Notes under the pieces: model-generated | What the model was told of the DNA's origin: nothing | The model's database searches: none | Seen by the model: only the letters and a program-made list of their open reading frames with translations | Position numbers and translations under genes: made by a program | Assembly: GCF_030272615.1 (NCBI RefSeq) | Contig: NC_081415.1 | Coordinates: 629,215,240 to 629,279,239 of the forward strand | Length of the DNA: 64,000 nt | Source of the DNA: Cryptomeria japonica | Taxonomy: Eukaryota; Streptophyta; Pinopsida; Cupressales; Cupressaceae | Direction: 5' to 3' | Part shown: positions 37,601 through 46,848 of the stretch, in pieces | Position numbering within the stretch: the first letter of the stretch is position 1 | How the letters are laid out: each line of letters opens with the position of its first letter

Positions 37601-38614
37601 TTGTGTATATTTTAAGAGATTTGATAATGGCAATTATATTATCATGTTGCTTTATGTTGATGACATGCTTGTTGCTGGGTCTAACATGCAACATATAAAT
37701 GATCTGAAACAGAAATTAGCCAGGTCATTTGCTATGAAGGATTTGGGTGCAGCTAAGCAAATTCTCGGTATGAGGATTACATGGGACAGGAAAAATAGAA
37801 CCTTGAATTTGTCCCAAAGTGAGTATATAAAGAAGGTGTTGAAAAGATTTAACATGCAGGATGCAAAAGCAGTTAGTACACCTTTGGCTAGTCATTTCAA
37901 ATTGACTAAGGAGATGTGCCCAAAGGCATAGGAAGAGGTTAATAAAATGTCTAACATCTCGTATTCATCAGCTATTGGCAGTCTGATGTATGCAATGGTA
38001 TGCACAAGGCTAGATATTGCACATGCAATGGGAGTTGTGAGCAGATTTATGAGTAATCCGGGTATGGAATATTGGAATGTTGTGAAATGGATTCTTCGGT
38101 ATTTGAAAGGAACTACTACGAAGGCATTATGTTTCAAAGGATCTAATGCTACTCTGAGTGGATTTGTTGACTCTGATCTGGCGGTGATATTGATTCATGG
38201 AGGAGTACTACAGGGTATGTTTTTACTATAGGGGGAACTGTAGTCAGTTGGATTTCTAGGCTGCAAAAGGTTGTTGCACTTTCAACCACTGAAGCTGAGT
38301 ATGTTGCTGCTATAGAAGCCAGCAAGGAGATGATTTGGTTGCAATGTTTTCTAAAGGAATTGGGTTAGACATAAGAGGATAGTCCATTGTATACTGATAG
38401 CCAGAGAGCCATTCATCTTGCAAAGAACTTTGCTTTTCATTCAAGGACAAAGCACATTCAGCTCAGGTACCACTTCATCTGGACTGTTTTGGAGGAGGGT
38501 CAGTTACAGCTTGAGAAGATTCACACAAGTAAGAATCTTGTCGATATGTTCACAAAGGTAGTTCCATAGGAGAAGTTGATTTCTTCATCAGTTTCTATTG
38601 GTCTTCTTGATTGA
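34692..38614 (+). pseudogene. Tnt1-like Copia gag-pol polyprotein
   Basis: Starts MEDSKFKVEKFNSQNYQLWK at 34692 and would end IGLLD at 38614, about 1,307 codons, as usual for Tnt1 relatives. Domains in order: gag (34692-35250), zinc knuckle C-x2-C-GKPGH-x4-C (35403-35450), protease at about 35572 (VIDSRAS where DSGAS is expected), integrase zinc segment (MWHHRLGH, FCENCVYGK) and core (HSDLWG, LRSDNGGEYCS, RMNRTIMERARSM), RT (NKWVYRLKEEEGG, LEQLDVKTTFLHGDLEEEIY, YGLKQAPRQWY, LLYVDDMLVAG) and RNase H ([24 protein letters not shown]). In-frame stops are at 34755, 35358, 35409, 35575, 35646, 36426, 36855, 37107 and 37929, with more and a frameshift near 38200. Inactive. Confidence 0.95.
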
Positions 38615-38750
38615 TAATTGTGGAATTTATACCAGTCAAGTCCTAGTGTTTTATCCAGCGGATGTTACATGTACAGTGGTGTCGTGTAGTATTAGTCTCC
38701 AAGTGGGAGATTGTTCGGTGTGGAGCCTGATCAATCTCCAAGTGGGAGAT

Positions 38751-39118
38751 TGTTGAAATGTGGCGACTGATTAGCGAGGGTTCGGGGGCGGGAGCCCCGA
38801 GAAAAAAAAAATTGCCATTTTTCATTGATGAAAACTGACATTGTAATAAAACCCTAAAAAGGATGACTTTGTTTGTTGCCCTAAAAATGCATGTTATAAG
38901 TGGCAAGGATGCTTAAGGAATTGTAAGGTTGATGTACTATTTTTGTTGGATAATAAGAAAGATTGGACGGCTATGTATGGTGGACGTAACCCATTCTAGG
39001 TGAACCACGTTAAATCTCTGTGTTATCTGTGTCCTATTTTATTTCTTTATCTTTTGTATTTAAATCTACATATAATTGTTAGTTCATATTTGCTTTGGAT
39101 CTGCTTGAAACCCTAACA
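38751..39118 (+). repeat. 3' LTR of the Tnt1-like element
   Basis: 368 bp, TG...CA, followed by ATTAG (39119-39123). Confidence 0.95.
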
Positions 39119-39123
39119 ATTAG

Positions 39124-39570
39124 TCTGCTTCTCTTTGAGTATCAGGGCAAACCAAAATGAAACATACCAATTAGAAAAGTCTTCCAGATAGAGTATGTTC
39201 CATTGGTACATGTTTCACTGATGATTTCTTCGGGCATCGGGTGGCTCAAAGTAACACATACCGATCGCTTTGGTTATACGGATGGACTCTTCTTTTTGCC
39301 ACTCTTATCGATATAAGTCTAAACGATAGCCTCATTGGCTATCGACAAGACAATTCTCCACTACTGTCACTAGTGTTTACTATGTCGATGGGTCATATTA
39401 GTATAGTTTTTATCGATGAATCAATTCTCTTCAACTTTTCCCCTTGATCGGTATAACCTATGTTGATAAGTACAACTCCGGCTTGCTACACTCTCTCATC
39501 GGTATATGGTATCCTGATGCAAAATTGGTCTTTGTTAGTTTAAGTGCCCTCATCGGAATAACTTATACTG
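39124..39570. repeat. Degenerate ATCGGTATA/ACCGAT repeat field, part 3
   Basis: Continues 31090-31344 and 34226-34262. Words such as ACATACCGATCG, TTATCGATATAAG, TGATCGGTATAACC, CTCATCGGTATATGG and CTCATCGGAATAAC recur at irregular spacing of about 40-60 bp, in both orientations. No gene seen. Confidence 0.6.
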
Positions 39571-39869
39571 ATAATGTGAAATTTCAATTATTTTCAAATC
39601 CTTCTTTAAGATACAAAATTTGATAATGGATTTAATACAATCTAAACAAAAACTTTGTTCTGCATGGGAGCTTTACCCTTTCTAATAATTTTTTGTGCAT
39701 TTTGATCAATCCCAGGAACCTGTTTGCCAGGCCTCCTCACCTCAAAAGGAAACCCAAAGTGCTTAATTTGAAAAATAGTATTTTTAAGAGAATAATTAAG
39801 AAAATTATAGAAAAATAGCATTTTTAAGAGCATAATTAACGAAATTATAGAAAAATTATGTGCTAACAT
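39571..39869. other. Spacer before clathrin exon, with a tandem duplication
   Basis: A unit of about 44 bp (around TTTTTAAGAG(A/C)ATAATTAA) is duplicated at about 39776-39858. A minus-strand frame (39642-39869) has no recognised similarity. Confidence 0.5.
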
Positions 39870-40694
39870 GTTGCCCTATCTAAAAAGGATAATCCTTACA
39901 AGGATGCAATGGAAACTAGTTCTCAATCGATTGATTGTAAACTTGCAGAGGAATTGCTGGTGTATTTTGTGAAACAGGTATACAACTGGTAAAACATATA
40001 GTTGGTTGTTCTCTCTCACAGGCTAAAGTATATTTTGAATTTTCATTTTGGATTAGAGCATTGAAATGGAGCTTACTTTTGCATTTGAAACTGTAGGGCA
40101 AGAAAGAGTGCTTTGCCTCATGCTTGTTCATATGTTATGACTTGGTCAGACCAGATGTGGCTTTGGAACTTGCCTGGATGAATAATATGATTGACTTTGT
40201 GTTTCCATACCTACTTCAGGTTCTTGATATACTCTAATGATTCTATGAATATTTTAAGTTTCTCTTTAATAAATATTTTAAATCTTCTGCAAAATTAAAT
40301 AGCTAATATTCAAAAAAAATCTTTTTCAAACTTCATTCAAGAATACACAAAAAAAAATTTGATGAGCTTGTTAAGGACAAGTTAGAGGTTGTCCAAGAAG
40401 AGAAATCCAAGGAGAAAGAAGAGAAAGATCTTGTTTCTCAACAAGTATGCATTTTGCTTAATTGAGCCTCAAGGAGCACTTGTTCTACTCTACTAAGGGT
40501 TTTTAAATATTATAATAAATATGTGCCTATTTTGTTTATAGAATATGTATACTCAGCTTCTTCCCCTTTCTTTTCCAGCACCTCCAATGCCTGGCATGGG
40601 AGTTGGCATGGGAGGTTGCTTTCAGCTAGGTATGGGTGGGATGGGAGTGCCTCCCATGCCATCTTATGGTTTGCCACCTATGGGTGGCTATTGA
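39870..40694 (+). pseudogene. Clathrin heavy chain fragment, 3'-terminal exons with introns
   Basis: Four exons: about 39870-39977 ([32 protein letters not shown]), 40097-40219 ([38 protein letters not shown]), 40332-40444 (EYTKKNFDELVKDKLEVVQE and KEKEEKDLVSQQ) and 40542-40694 ([20 protein letters not shown], ending PPMGGY and TGA). Introns 39978-40096 and 40445-40541 keep GT and AG. The acceptor before 40332 has lost its AG. These are the proximal leg, trimerisation and Gly/Met/Pro-rich C-terminus of plant clathrin heavy chain. Because introns are present, it was copied as DNA, not from mRNA. The N-terminal two thirds or more of the gene and some middle exons are absent. It lies just inside the CACTA right end. 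Confidence 0.93.
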
Positions 40695-41146
40695 TGGGAT
40701 TGAAGAACGTAATGTGGGACATAATTCTTCAATCATACATGGTTTTTTTAGGCTAGTCTTCGAGTGGAAAGATTAGATTGTCAAATTGGTTTTATTGTCA
40801 TTCGGTTGGTTGATACAAAATAATGAATCTTGAGTATTATCATATTGGTCAATCAGTTCAAATCTTTCCATCCACCAAGCATCTGACGAGGATGTTGTAT
40901 GTATATCTGACGGTATTCTCACTAGATGGGTGGTCATGTTCACCATTGCAACATTACTTGGATGCTGTCAGAATTCTGATGACATATAGTTTTACCGATG
41001 GCTAAGCGCAGTCATGGTTGTCGTTGGAAGAGTCTTCAATGGCATTGGAATTTCAACATTCTTGAGCACTGTCAGAATGTCCGACTATAAATTTTTTATG
41101 GCATTTCTTGTCGGCAACCCGATGAATTGTAGTTCAAATTCCGATG
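40695..41146. other. CACTA 3' subterminal region
   Basis: Starts with what may be clathrin 3' UTR. From about 40880 it has recurring words in both orientations, such as CTGTCAGAAT, TCTGATGACA, TCCGA and CCGATG, as seen in subterminal repeats of CACTA elements, where the element-encoded binding protein acts. The repeats are short and imperfect. Confidence 0.55.
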
Positions 41147-41182
41147 AACCGCCATCAGAATTGAACCCCAAATGTTCTAGTG
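41147..41182 (-). repeat. CACTA right terminal inverted repeat
   Basis: Ends CCAAATGTTCTAGTG on the + strand, followed by the ACA duplication at 41183-41185. It is inverted to the left end at 27 of 36 positions. Confidence 0.9.
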
Positions 41183-43671
41183 ACAGCCGACAAACTTCTA
41201 GGTTTTATTGTTTCTAATAGAGGAATTGAGGTAGATCCAACAAAGGTCAAAGAAATCATTGATATGCAGCCATCATCAATAGTCAAGCAGCTATGGGGAT
41301 TACAAGGAAGATTACAATCTATAAGAAGGTTCATACCATAGCTAGTAGATAAATGTCATCCATCTCAACATTTACTCAAGAAAGGAGACACCTTCAAATG
41401 GATAGATCAGTGCCAAGAAGCTTTTCAAGATTTAAAGGATTATCATTTAACTACTCCAGTATTTGTTCCACCTACTCTAGGCAAATCTATATTACTATAT
41501 ATATTAGCAGCAAACTCATCTTTGGGAGTCATTTTGGCACAACATGACGATCAAGGAAAGGAAAGAGAAATCTACTATATAATTATAACCCTTATTGGAT
41601 ACGAACTTAATTGCACTCCCATAGAATGAGCATGTTTAGTAGTGATCTTCACATCTCAAAATCTTAGACACTATATATTGAGTCACAAAGTTCAACTCAT
41701 AGCACACTTTGATTCTCTCAAATATCTGTTGAGCAGAGCAACATTAACTGGAAGATTGGCCAAGTGGGTCATGATTTTAAGTGAGTTTGACATGGAATAC
41801 ATGGACAAAAAGGCAATCAAAGGACAGATTACAACATATCAATTAGAGAAAGCTCCCTTGCAAGATAGTCACCCACTACTAGTGGATTTTTACTATGAAT
41901 TTGTGTTTACATTGATAGGATCCACCACTTGGAAATTGTACTTTGATGGTTCTTACACAAATTATGGAGCAGGAGTCAAAATTCTTTTCATCACCCCTCA
42001 AGGTAATTCTATCTTGAAGTCATTCAGAATCAATTTTCCCTATACAAATAATATAGCTGAATACGAAGATCTTATCATAGGACTTCGTACCGCTATATAG
42101 TGGAGGATATAATAACTACAAGTGTATGGTGACTCAGAACTAATTATCAATCAAGTCAATGATAACTATAACACAAAAAATGATAAATTGGTGCCTTATA
42201 AGAAAATTGTAGAAGATTGCAAACAACATTTTAGCCACATCACTTTTGAGCAGATTCCAAGAATGCAGAACAAGGCAGCAGATGCCATGTCTATAGTGGG
42301 GTCTCTCCTAGACATGTCTAATAATGAAACCCAATTCGAGTTCATTATAGAAAAATTGATGGTACTGACATATGAGATTCCCTCATTGGAATATGTGTGT
42401 GTAATTGTGGGTCTTGAAACCCCATGGTATAATGAGATATATGCGTACTTACATAATCAGTATATATCTCCTGATCTGTCAAGAAATCAAAAGAAGACTC
42501 TCATTCGTCAAGAATCCAGACATACCATTATTGCTAACATATATTTGTATAGAAGGAGCCTTGATGGAACACTTGTTTGATGGCTTAATTTTGAAGAAGT
42601 GCAACTTTCCTTAAAAGAGGTACATGATGGAATTTGTGGTGCACATTCAAGTAGCCCTACACTAGCAAATAAGTTACCAAGAACTCGATACTATTGGCCT
42701 ACTATGGAAAAGGATGCCTACAAATAGGTATAGAAATGTAAACAATGTCAAGTGCATGGTGACATCATTTATGCACTAGAGTAGGATCTCCAACCTATCA
42801 CATCACCATTGTCATTTTCACTGTGAGGGTTAGATCTTGTTGGTAAACTCAATCCTACTTCATCCAATGGGCACAAATTCATCTTAATGCCTATTGAATA
42901 TTTTACCAAATGGGTCGAGGCAATCCCTCTAACCTACACCACTGGTAAGTAGATAGAAAAAATCATCTTTAACTACATCATCTGTCGATACGAGGTTCCA
43001 ATGTGTATAGTGACCAAAAATGGACATTAGTTTAAGAATCAAGAAATGAGAGAAATATGTGAATAGTTCTAGATACAATAGAGATTTGCAATTCCATATT
43101 ATCTACAAAGTAATGTACAAGAAGAGACAACAAACAAAACAATATTGAAGATCCTGAAGAAATTTGTTACTGCCACATGACAGGACTGACATCTCCGATT
43201 AAATCCCGCTCTTTGGGCTTATAGAACAGGGGTATGCACACCTACAGGAGAAACACCTTATTCATTAGTCTATGATATAGGAACAATTTTACGCATTGAA
43301 GTAGAACTACCTTCTTTAAGAATCTCCTTAAAACACATCATATCAAAGGAAGACTATTAAGTCGCAATATTGCAAGAGCTTGAAATGCTTGATGAAAAGC
43401 GACAAACTACTTTAAATTACTTGCAAGGTTACCAAAATAGACTAAGAAGGATTTGCAATAAATGGGTAAGGTTGAGGAATTTTGAAGTAGGAGATTTGGT
43501 TCTCAAGGAGAACCAAAGGAACTTAGCAAAGCATGAAAAGCTAGGAAAGTTTGAACTTAACTAGCTAGGTCCTTTCATCATAACAAGGTTCATACGAAAC
43601 AGAATATATAACTTGGCTACCATGGAGGGAGATCCTCTTCGCGACCCTGCAAATAAAATACAACTTAAAAA
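41183..43671 (+). pseudogene. Ty3/gypsy pol 3' part: RT end, RNase H, second RNase H, integrase
   Basis: Begins mid-RT directly after the transposon: LLGFIVSNRGIEVDPTKVK (about 41195-41251), QLWGLQGRLQ, then RNase H (about 41485-41870: LLYILAANSSLGVILAQHDD, LRHYILSHKVQL). A second RNase H-like domain follows (about 41935-42300: WKLYFDGSYTNYGAGV, NIAEYEDLIIGLRTAI, VYGDSELIINQV). Integrase has a zinc segment (H...H, KCKQCQVHGD, about 42620-42770) and core (LDLVGKLNPTSSNGHKFIL, KWVEAIPLTY), with TKNGH where TDNGH is expected (catalytic Asp lost) and a C-terminal part ending NLATMEGDPLRDP. Stops occur throughout the integrase. The dual RNase H layout suggests the Tat/Ogre lineage. Confidence 0.9.
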
Positions 43672-44423
43672 TACTACATCTAAGGGTTGGGTTAGTTTAG
43701 GTTTTACTTTCTACACTGCATATCATTTTCTTAAAACAACTTTGCATCATATAAGGTTTATTTTTCAAGTGCATCACATTTATGAAGTTTCTAGATTTAC
43801 ATATAGCAGCATCATCAAGGCAACTATCCAAATTTATCATCTATTTGCATTCAAGAGAAACAAGGGTCGTCTCCTTTATTAGATACTCGGACATGAAGTT
43901 TTTTTTAGATCCTAAGGTTGTTCATTTTCAACATCACCCCGTGATGATGATTTACCTTTGGCTAGGTAAAGATTTCACTATTTGTGCCTTGTTAACCCAA
44001 AATCTATCAATTTCTATATCTCACACATTAACAAAATATCTATTTCATTCTAGACACCTAGTTGATCATATGACTAGTGAAAAAACCAATATTCTACTTC
44101 AACGCCACTACAATTGTCATATCCAAGTAGGTTTCATTACTTACAAGTCAAGGCAAGATAATAAAAAGAAAAAATGCTATGCCAATATACATCTCAAGGC
44201 AAAAGAGAAATGATATATAATTAAAATATCATGCATACAAGTGCGACAAAAAATCCTGACTATGGAAACATGTGAATAACTCCATCAGGGCTATGGATGC
44301 CTACTGGCAATGGAAAAATATTCGATAGATTATGGTGTATAACCTTGTTAGAGCCCTTAAAGCTTGCTGTAGTAAGGCTTTGTCCAGGATGCTTTTGAAG
44401 TTAGAATAATACATGAAGCTAGT
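43672..44423. other. Downstream flank of the gypsy remnant
   Basis: Two overlapping open frames (43613-43882 and 43782-44213) lack recognisable motifs and are probably chance frames in the 3' noncoding part of the gypsy element. It ends in CTAGT (44419-44423), the duplicated target of the next element. Confidence 0.45.
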
Positions 44424-44594
44424 TGTAGCGTCCTAAAATTGCGACACTTGCAATTTCGACTACATTTGGGTCTTCACGATGGTGACGCAACACTGAACCT
44501 GGATGGAGACCCCGAAACTTGTTCATGACATCAAAAACTGCATTTTTCAGTACCCTGGCCTAATCCTCCTTGCACCCCGCTATCCCTGGAGGTG

Positions 44595-44671
44595 GGACCA
44601 TGGCGCCTAGCGCCTTGGTCCTTCAGGACTAGGGCGCCCGGCGCCCTGGTCCCCCAAGACCATGCTGGTCC
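44595..44671 (+). repeat. Hairpin array in the 5' LTR (two units and a remnant)
   Basis: Units start at 44595 and 44626, 31 bp apart. Each has outer arms GGACC/GGTCC (second unit GGACT) and inner arms GGCGC/GCGCC around three bases. A third unit is reduced to AGACCATGCTGGTCC. It lies about 125-200 bp upstream of the TATA box. Confidence 0.85.
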
Positions 44672-44794
44672 CTGGCCCTATTTTGGGCCTAGTCTCTTAT
44701 GGGGCTTCGGGTCTTTAAGTTTGAAAATTGGAAAATAATGTTTCCTGGTCGGCCTAAGGTCGGGAAAATCAGTCTATCAACCCTAATTGGCAAG

Positions 44795-44802
44795 TATATA
44801 AA
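44795..44802 (+). promoter_or_regulatory. TATA box in the 5' LTR
   Basis: TATATAAA, followed by ACTCCATTTCC. The same element stands at 51451-51458 in the 3' LTR. Position within the LTR fits a U3 promoter. Confidence 0.65.
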
Positions 44803-45662
44803 CTCCATTTCCTCTCCCATTTTGGTAGATGAAAAAAAAGGCGGAAACGATATTCAAGCATTCAAACATTCAAGCATTCAAGCATTCCTTCAAGCAATTG
44901 AGCATTCTAAGTCTCCATTCAAGGCTAAGTGTTGCATTCAAGACAAGGATTCAACCATTGAAGAGGAGATCACATACAACATACAACATACTACATACAT
45001 TACACCTTCACATGTAAGAATACAAACATTCTTACAACAAGGTATTAGTACTTGTTTACATTACAAACATTTACATTTACAACATTCTCATTTCTTGGTT
45101 AATTCCAAAACCGGGGTTTGACCTAAAGGCAAACCCCTCATCCCTAACCCCCCAATCATCCTCTCTTTTTTGTGTGTAGGTTGCAGGTACGCGGCTGTAA
45201 TTGAAGATCTGGAATCCTTGTGTAGAGACGAACAGATCCCCCTTCGTTTCACGGATTTTTCGGAGGACCGTGTGCACGTCGGGCGCCATCGTCTCGTCAA
45301 CTTTCGCTCAAATTTGCAGAACAGGACCATCTCAACATTTTACTACTAATTCCAGGTCCGCAGCTTCATCCCATATCCCTATCTCTGTTTATAAGCGAAT
45401 CTTTCCTACTTTACATGCATTCCTAGTTCAATCTTTCTATCTACATTTCTTTACAAAAGAGGGTATCCTTGATGTCACAACCCTTGAAACTCATTTAGAA
45501 TCCAATCTTGCATTGCGTGGGATTGGATCTTGTGGGTTTCAACCCCTCTTTTGAATGTAAAGTCTCCCCTAAGTGAAAACCATCAACCCTAGTGACTCTC
45601 CCTTCTCTCTCCTTGGAGTTGGGGAGGGAAGAACAACTAGGGTTCAATTTTTCCGCTTTACA

Positions 45663-46848
45663 TTTTGGTGAACTTGACGTGAACATCCTCATTCTGATTA
45701 TTCATGGTTAGATCTGAAAATTTTGCTTTCCTAATTATATTTCCATGTTTGATCTTTTGCAAAGTTTAGAGGTTGATTGCATAAAAAACCCTAAAATTTT
45801 CTTTTTAAGTAATTAAACTTGTGAAATGTTTCATTGTTAATGCTTGTTTTAGATCTGTCCTTCTATTGCAAATTATCAATTCATATTTGTGCTTTAATTT
45901 TGAAAATTAAGTGGTTAAGTGTCAAAACCCTAATTTTTAAAACCTTCCTGATTCAACCTTTGACTGATAATTTCACTAATCAAAACACCTCCAAATCAGC
46001 TGTAACTTTGGATTCCGCAATAAAATCACAATATCTTTCATCCCTGAAAATTTGGAAAAAAGTTGCGAGGACCGTGTGCACCCCAAGCGCCATCGTCCCT
46101 GACATTTTTTCTGAAATTTCGGGAGCTAGATCTTACTGTATTTTTCTGCTAAAATCCAGAATTTTGGCTGATTGTATCAAATTTAACACTTTCAAAATTA
46201 AAGTCAAAGTTGGTCTAGCGATTGCTTGGATTGAGGCTTCTAATCATTCAAAAATTGTTGAAATTGAAATTTTTATCAAAATTGGGTTTCTTACAGTCCT
46301 AAATCTGAGAAGTGTGTTAGCATTCGTTCGAAATTTCAGTGCTTTATTCAAATTTCTACAATTTGTGACTCTTGAAATTAAGTGTTTAATTGCAACAACC
46401 TTGATTTCCACTTTCAAAATCGAATTTTGCATGAAATCGGGTCAACTTTTAAATTTCGAAGCCTGCATTGCTTTTAGCATTCCCTCTAAAATCATAAAAT
46501 TCAAAATTTCAGTTTCCCTCTCTTTTTCAAAATTCAAATTTTACATTTTTCAACAATCTTGGTAGGGTTCAATTTTGAGATTGCAACTTTAATTTGGCCT
46601 ATCTACAGATCGTAAAATCACTCAATTTTTTCAAATTAGCTTTAAAATCATCATAAATTTCATCCCTGAAAATTTTGAAAAAAGTTGCGAGGACCGTGTG
46701 CACTCCGTTCGCCACGGTCCCAAACATTTTTTCCGAAATTTCGGGAGATTGTCTTGATTGCATTTAACAGCTTAAATCTAGGAGATTGGCTGATTTTATT
46801 GAAATTTGCTACCTCTAAAATTCAAAATCTTCTCTCTTTCTTTAGTGC
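45663..46848 (+). other. Leader with a duplicated structured segment
   Basis: Noncoding between LTR and gag. Directly after the LTR is TTTTGGTGAACTTGACG, probably the primer site, although I cannot assign the tRNA. Segments 46041-46123 and 46664-46747 are about 83-bp near-copies containing AAAGTTGCGAGGACCGTGTG and ATTTCGGGAG. The 243-codon frame at 45834-46565 looks like a chance frame in this leader. Confidence 0.65.

Larger units (their letters stand above)
34263..39118 (+). mobile_element. Full-length Tnt1-like Ty1/copia element, TSD ATTAG
   Basis: LTRs of 369 bp (34263-34631) and 368 bp (38751-39118) both start TGTTGAAATG and end CCCTAACA. The target duplication ATTAG is exact (34258-34262 and 39119-39123). 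The primer site TGGTATCAGAGC is at 34634-34645, and the tract CAAGTGGGAGAT abuts the 3' LTR (38739-38750). Length is 4,856 bp, typical for this group. A solo LTR of the same family is at 61474-61834. LTR differences are modest, so the insertion is younger than the gypsy remnant and the CACTA element that host it. Confidence 0.96.
44424..45662 (+). repeat. 5' LTR of the gag-protease element
   Basis: 1,239 bp. It contains two complete hairpin units (44595-44652) plus a shortened third, a TATA box at 44795-44802, and a run of AAGCATTC/AAACATTC units at about 44850-44910. Confidence 0.95.

Noticed and set aside
26552..40694. Processed (retrotransposed) clathrin pseudogene
   Set aside because: Introns with GT/AG are retained and no poly-A tail follows the stop.
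43613..44213. Two overlapping frames downstream of the gypsy integrase
   Set aside because: No motif; they begin in the integrase end and continue in noncoding sequence.
44699..45121. 140-codon frame repeated at 51355-51777, and antisense frames in both LTRs
   Set aside because: It lies inside the LTRs, spans the TATA box and simple AAGCATTC repeats; conserved only because LTRs are copies.
45834..46565. 243-codon + strand frame in the leader of the gag-protease element
   Set aside because: It lies between LTR and gag, spans the repeated leader segment, has no recognisable domain and skewed Phe/Ile/Lys composition; treated as a chance frame.
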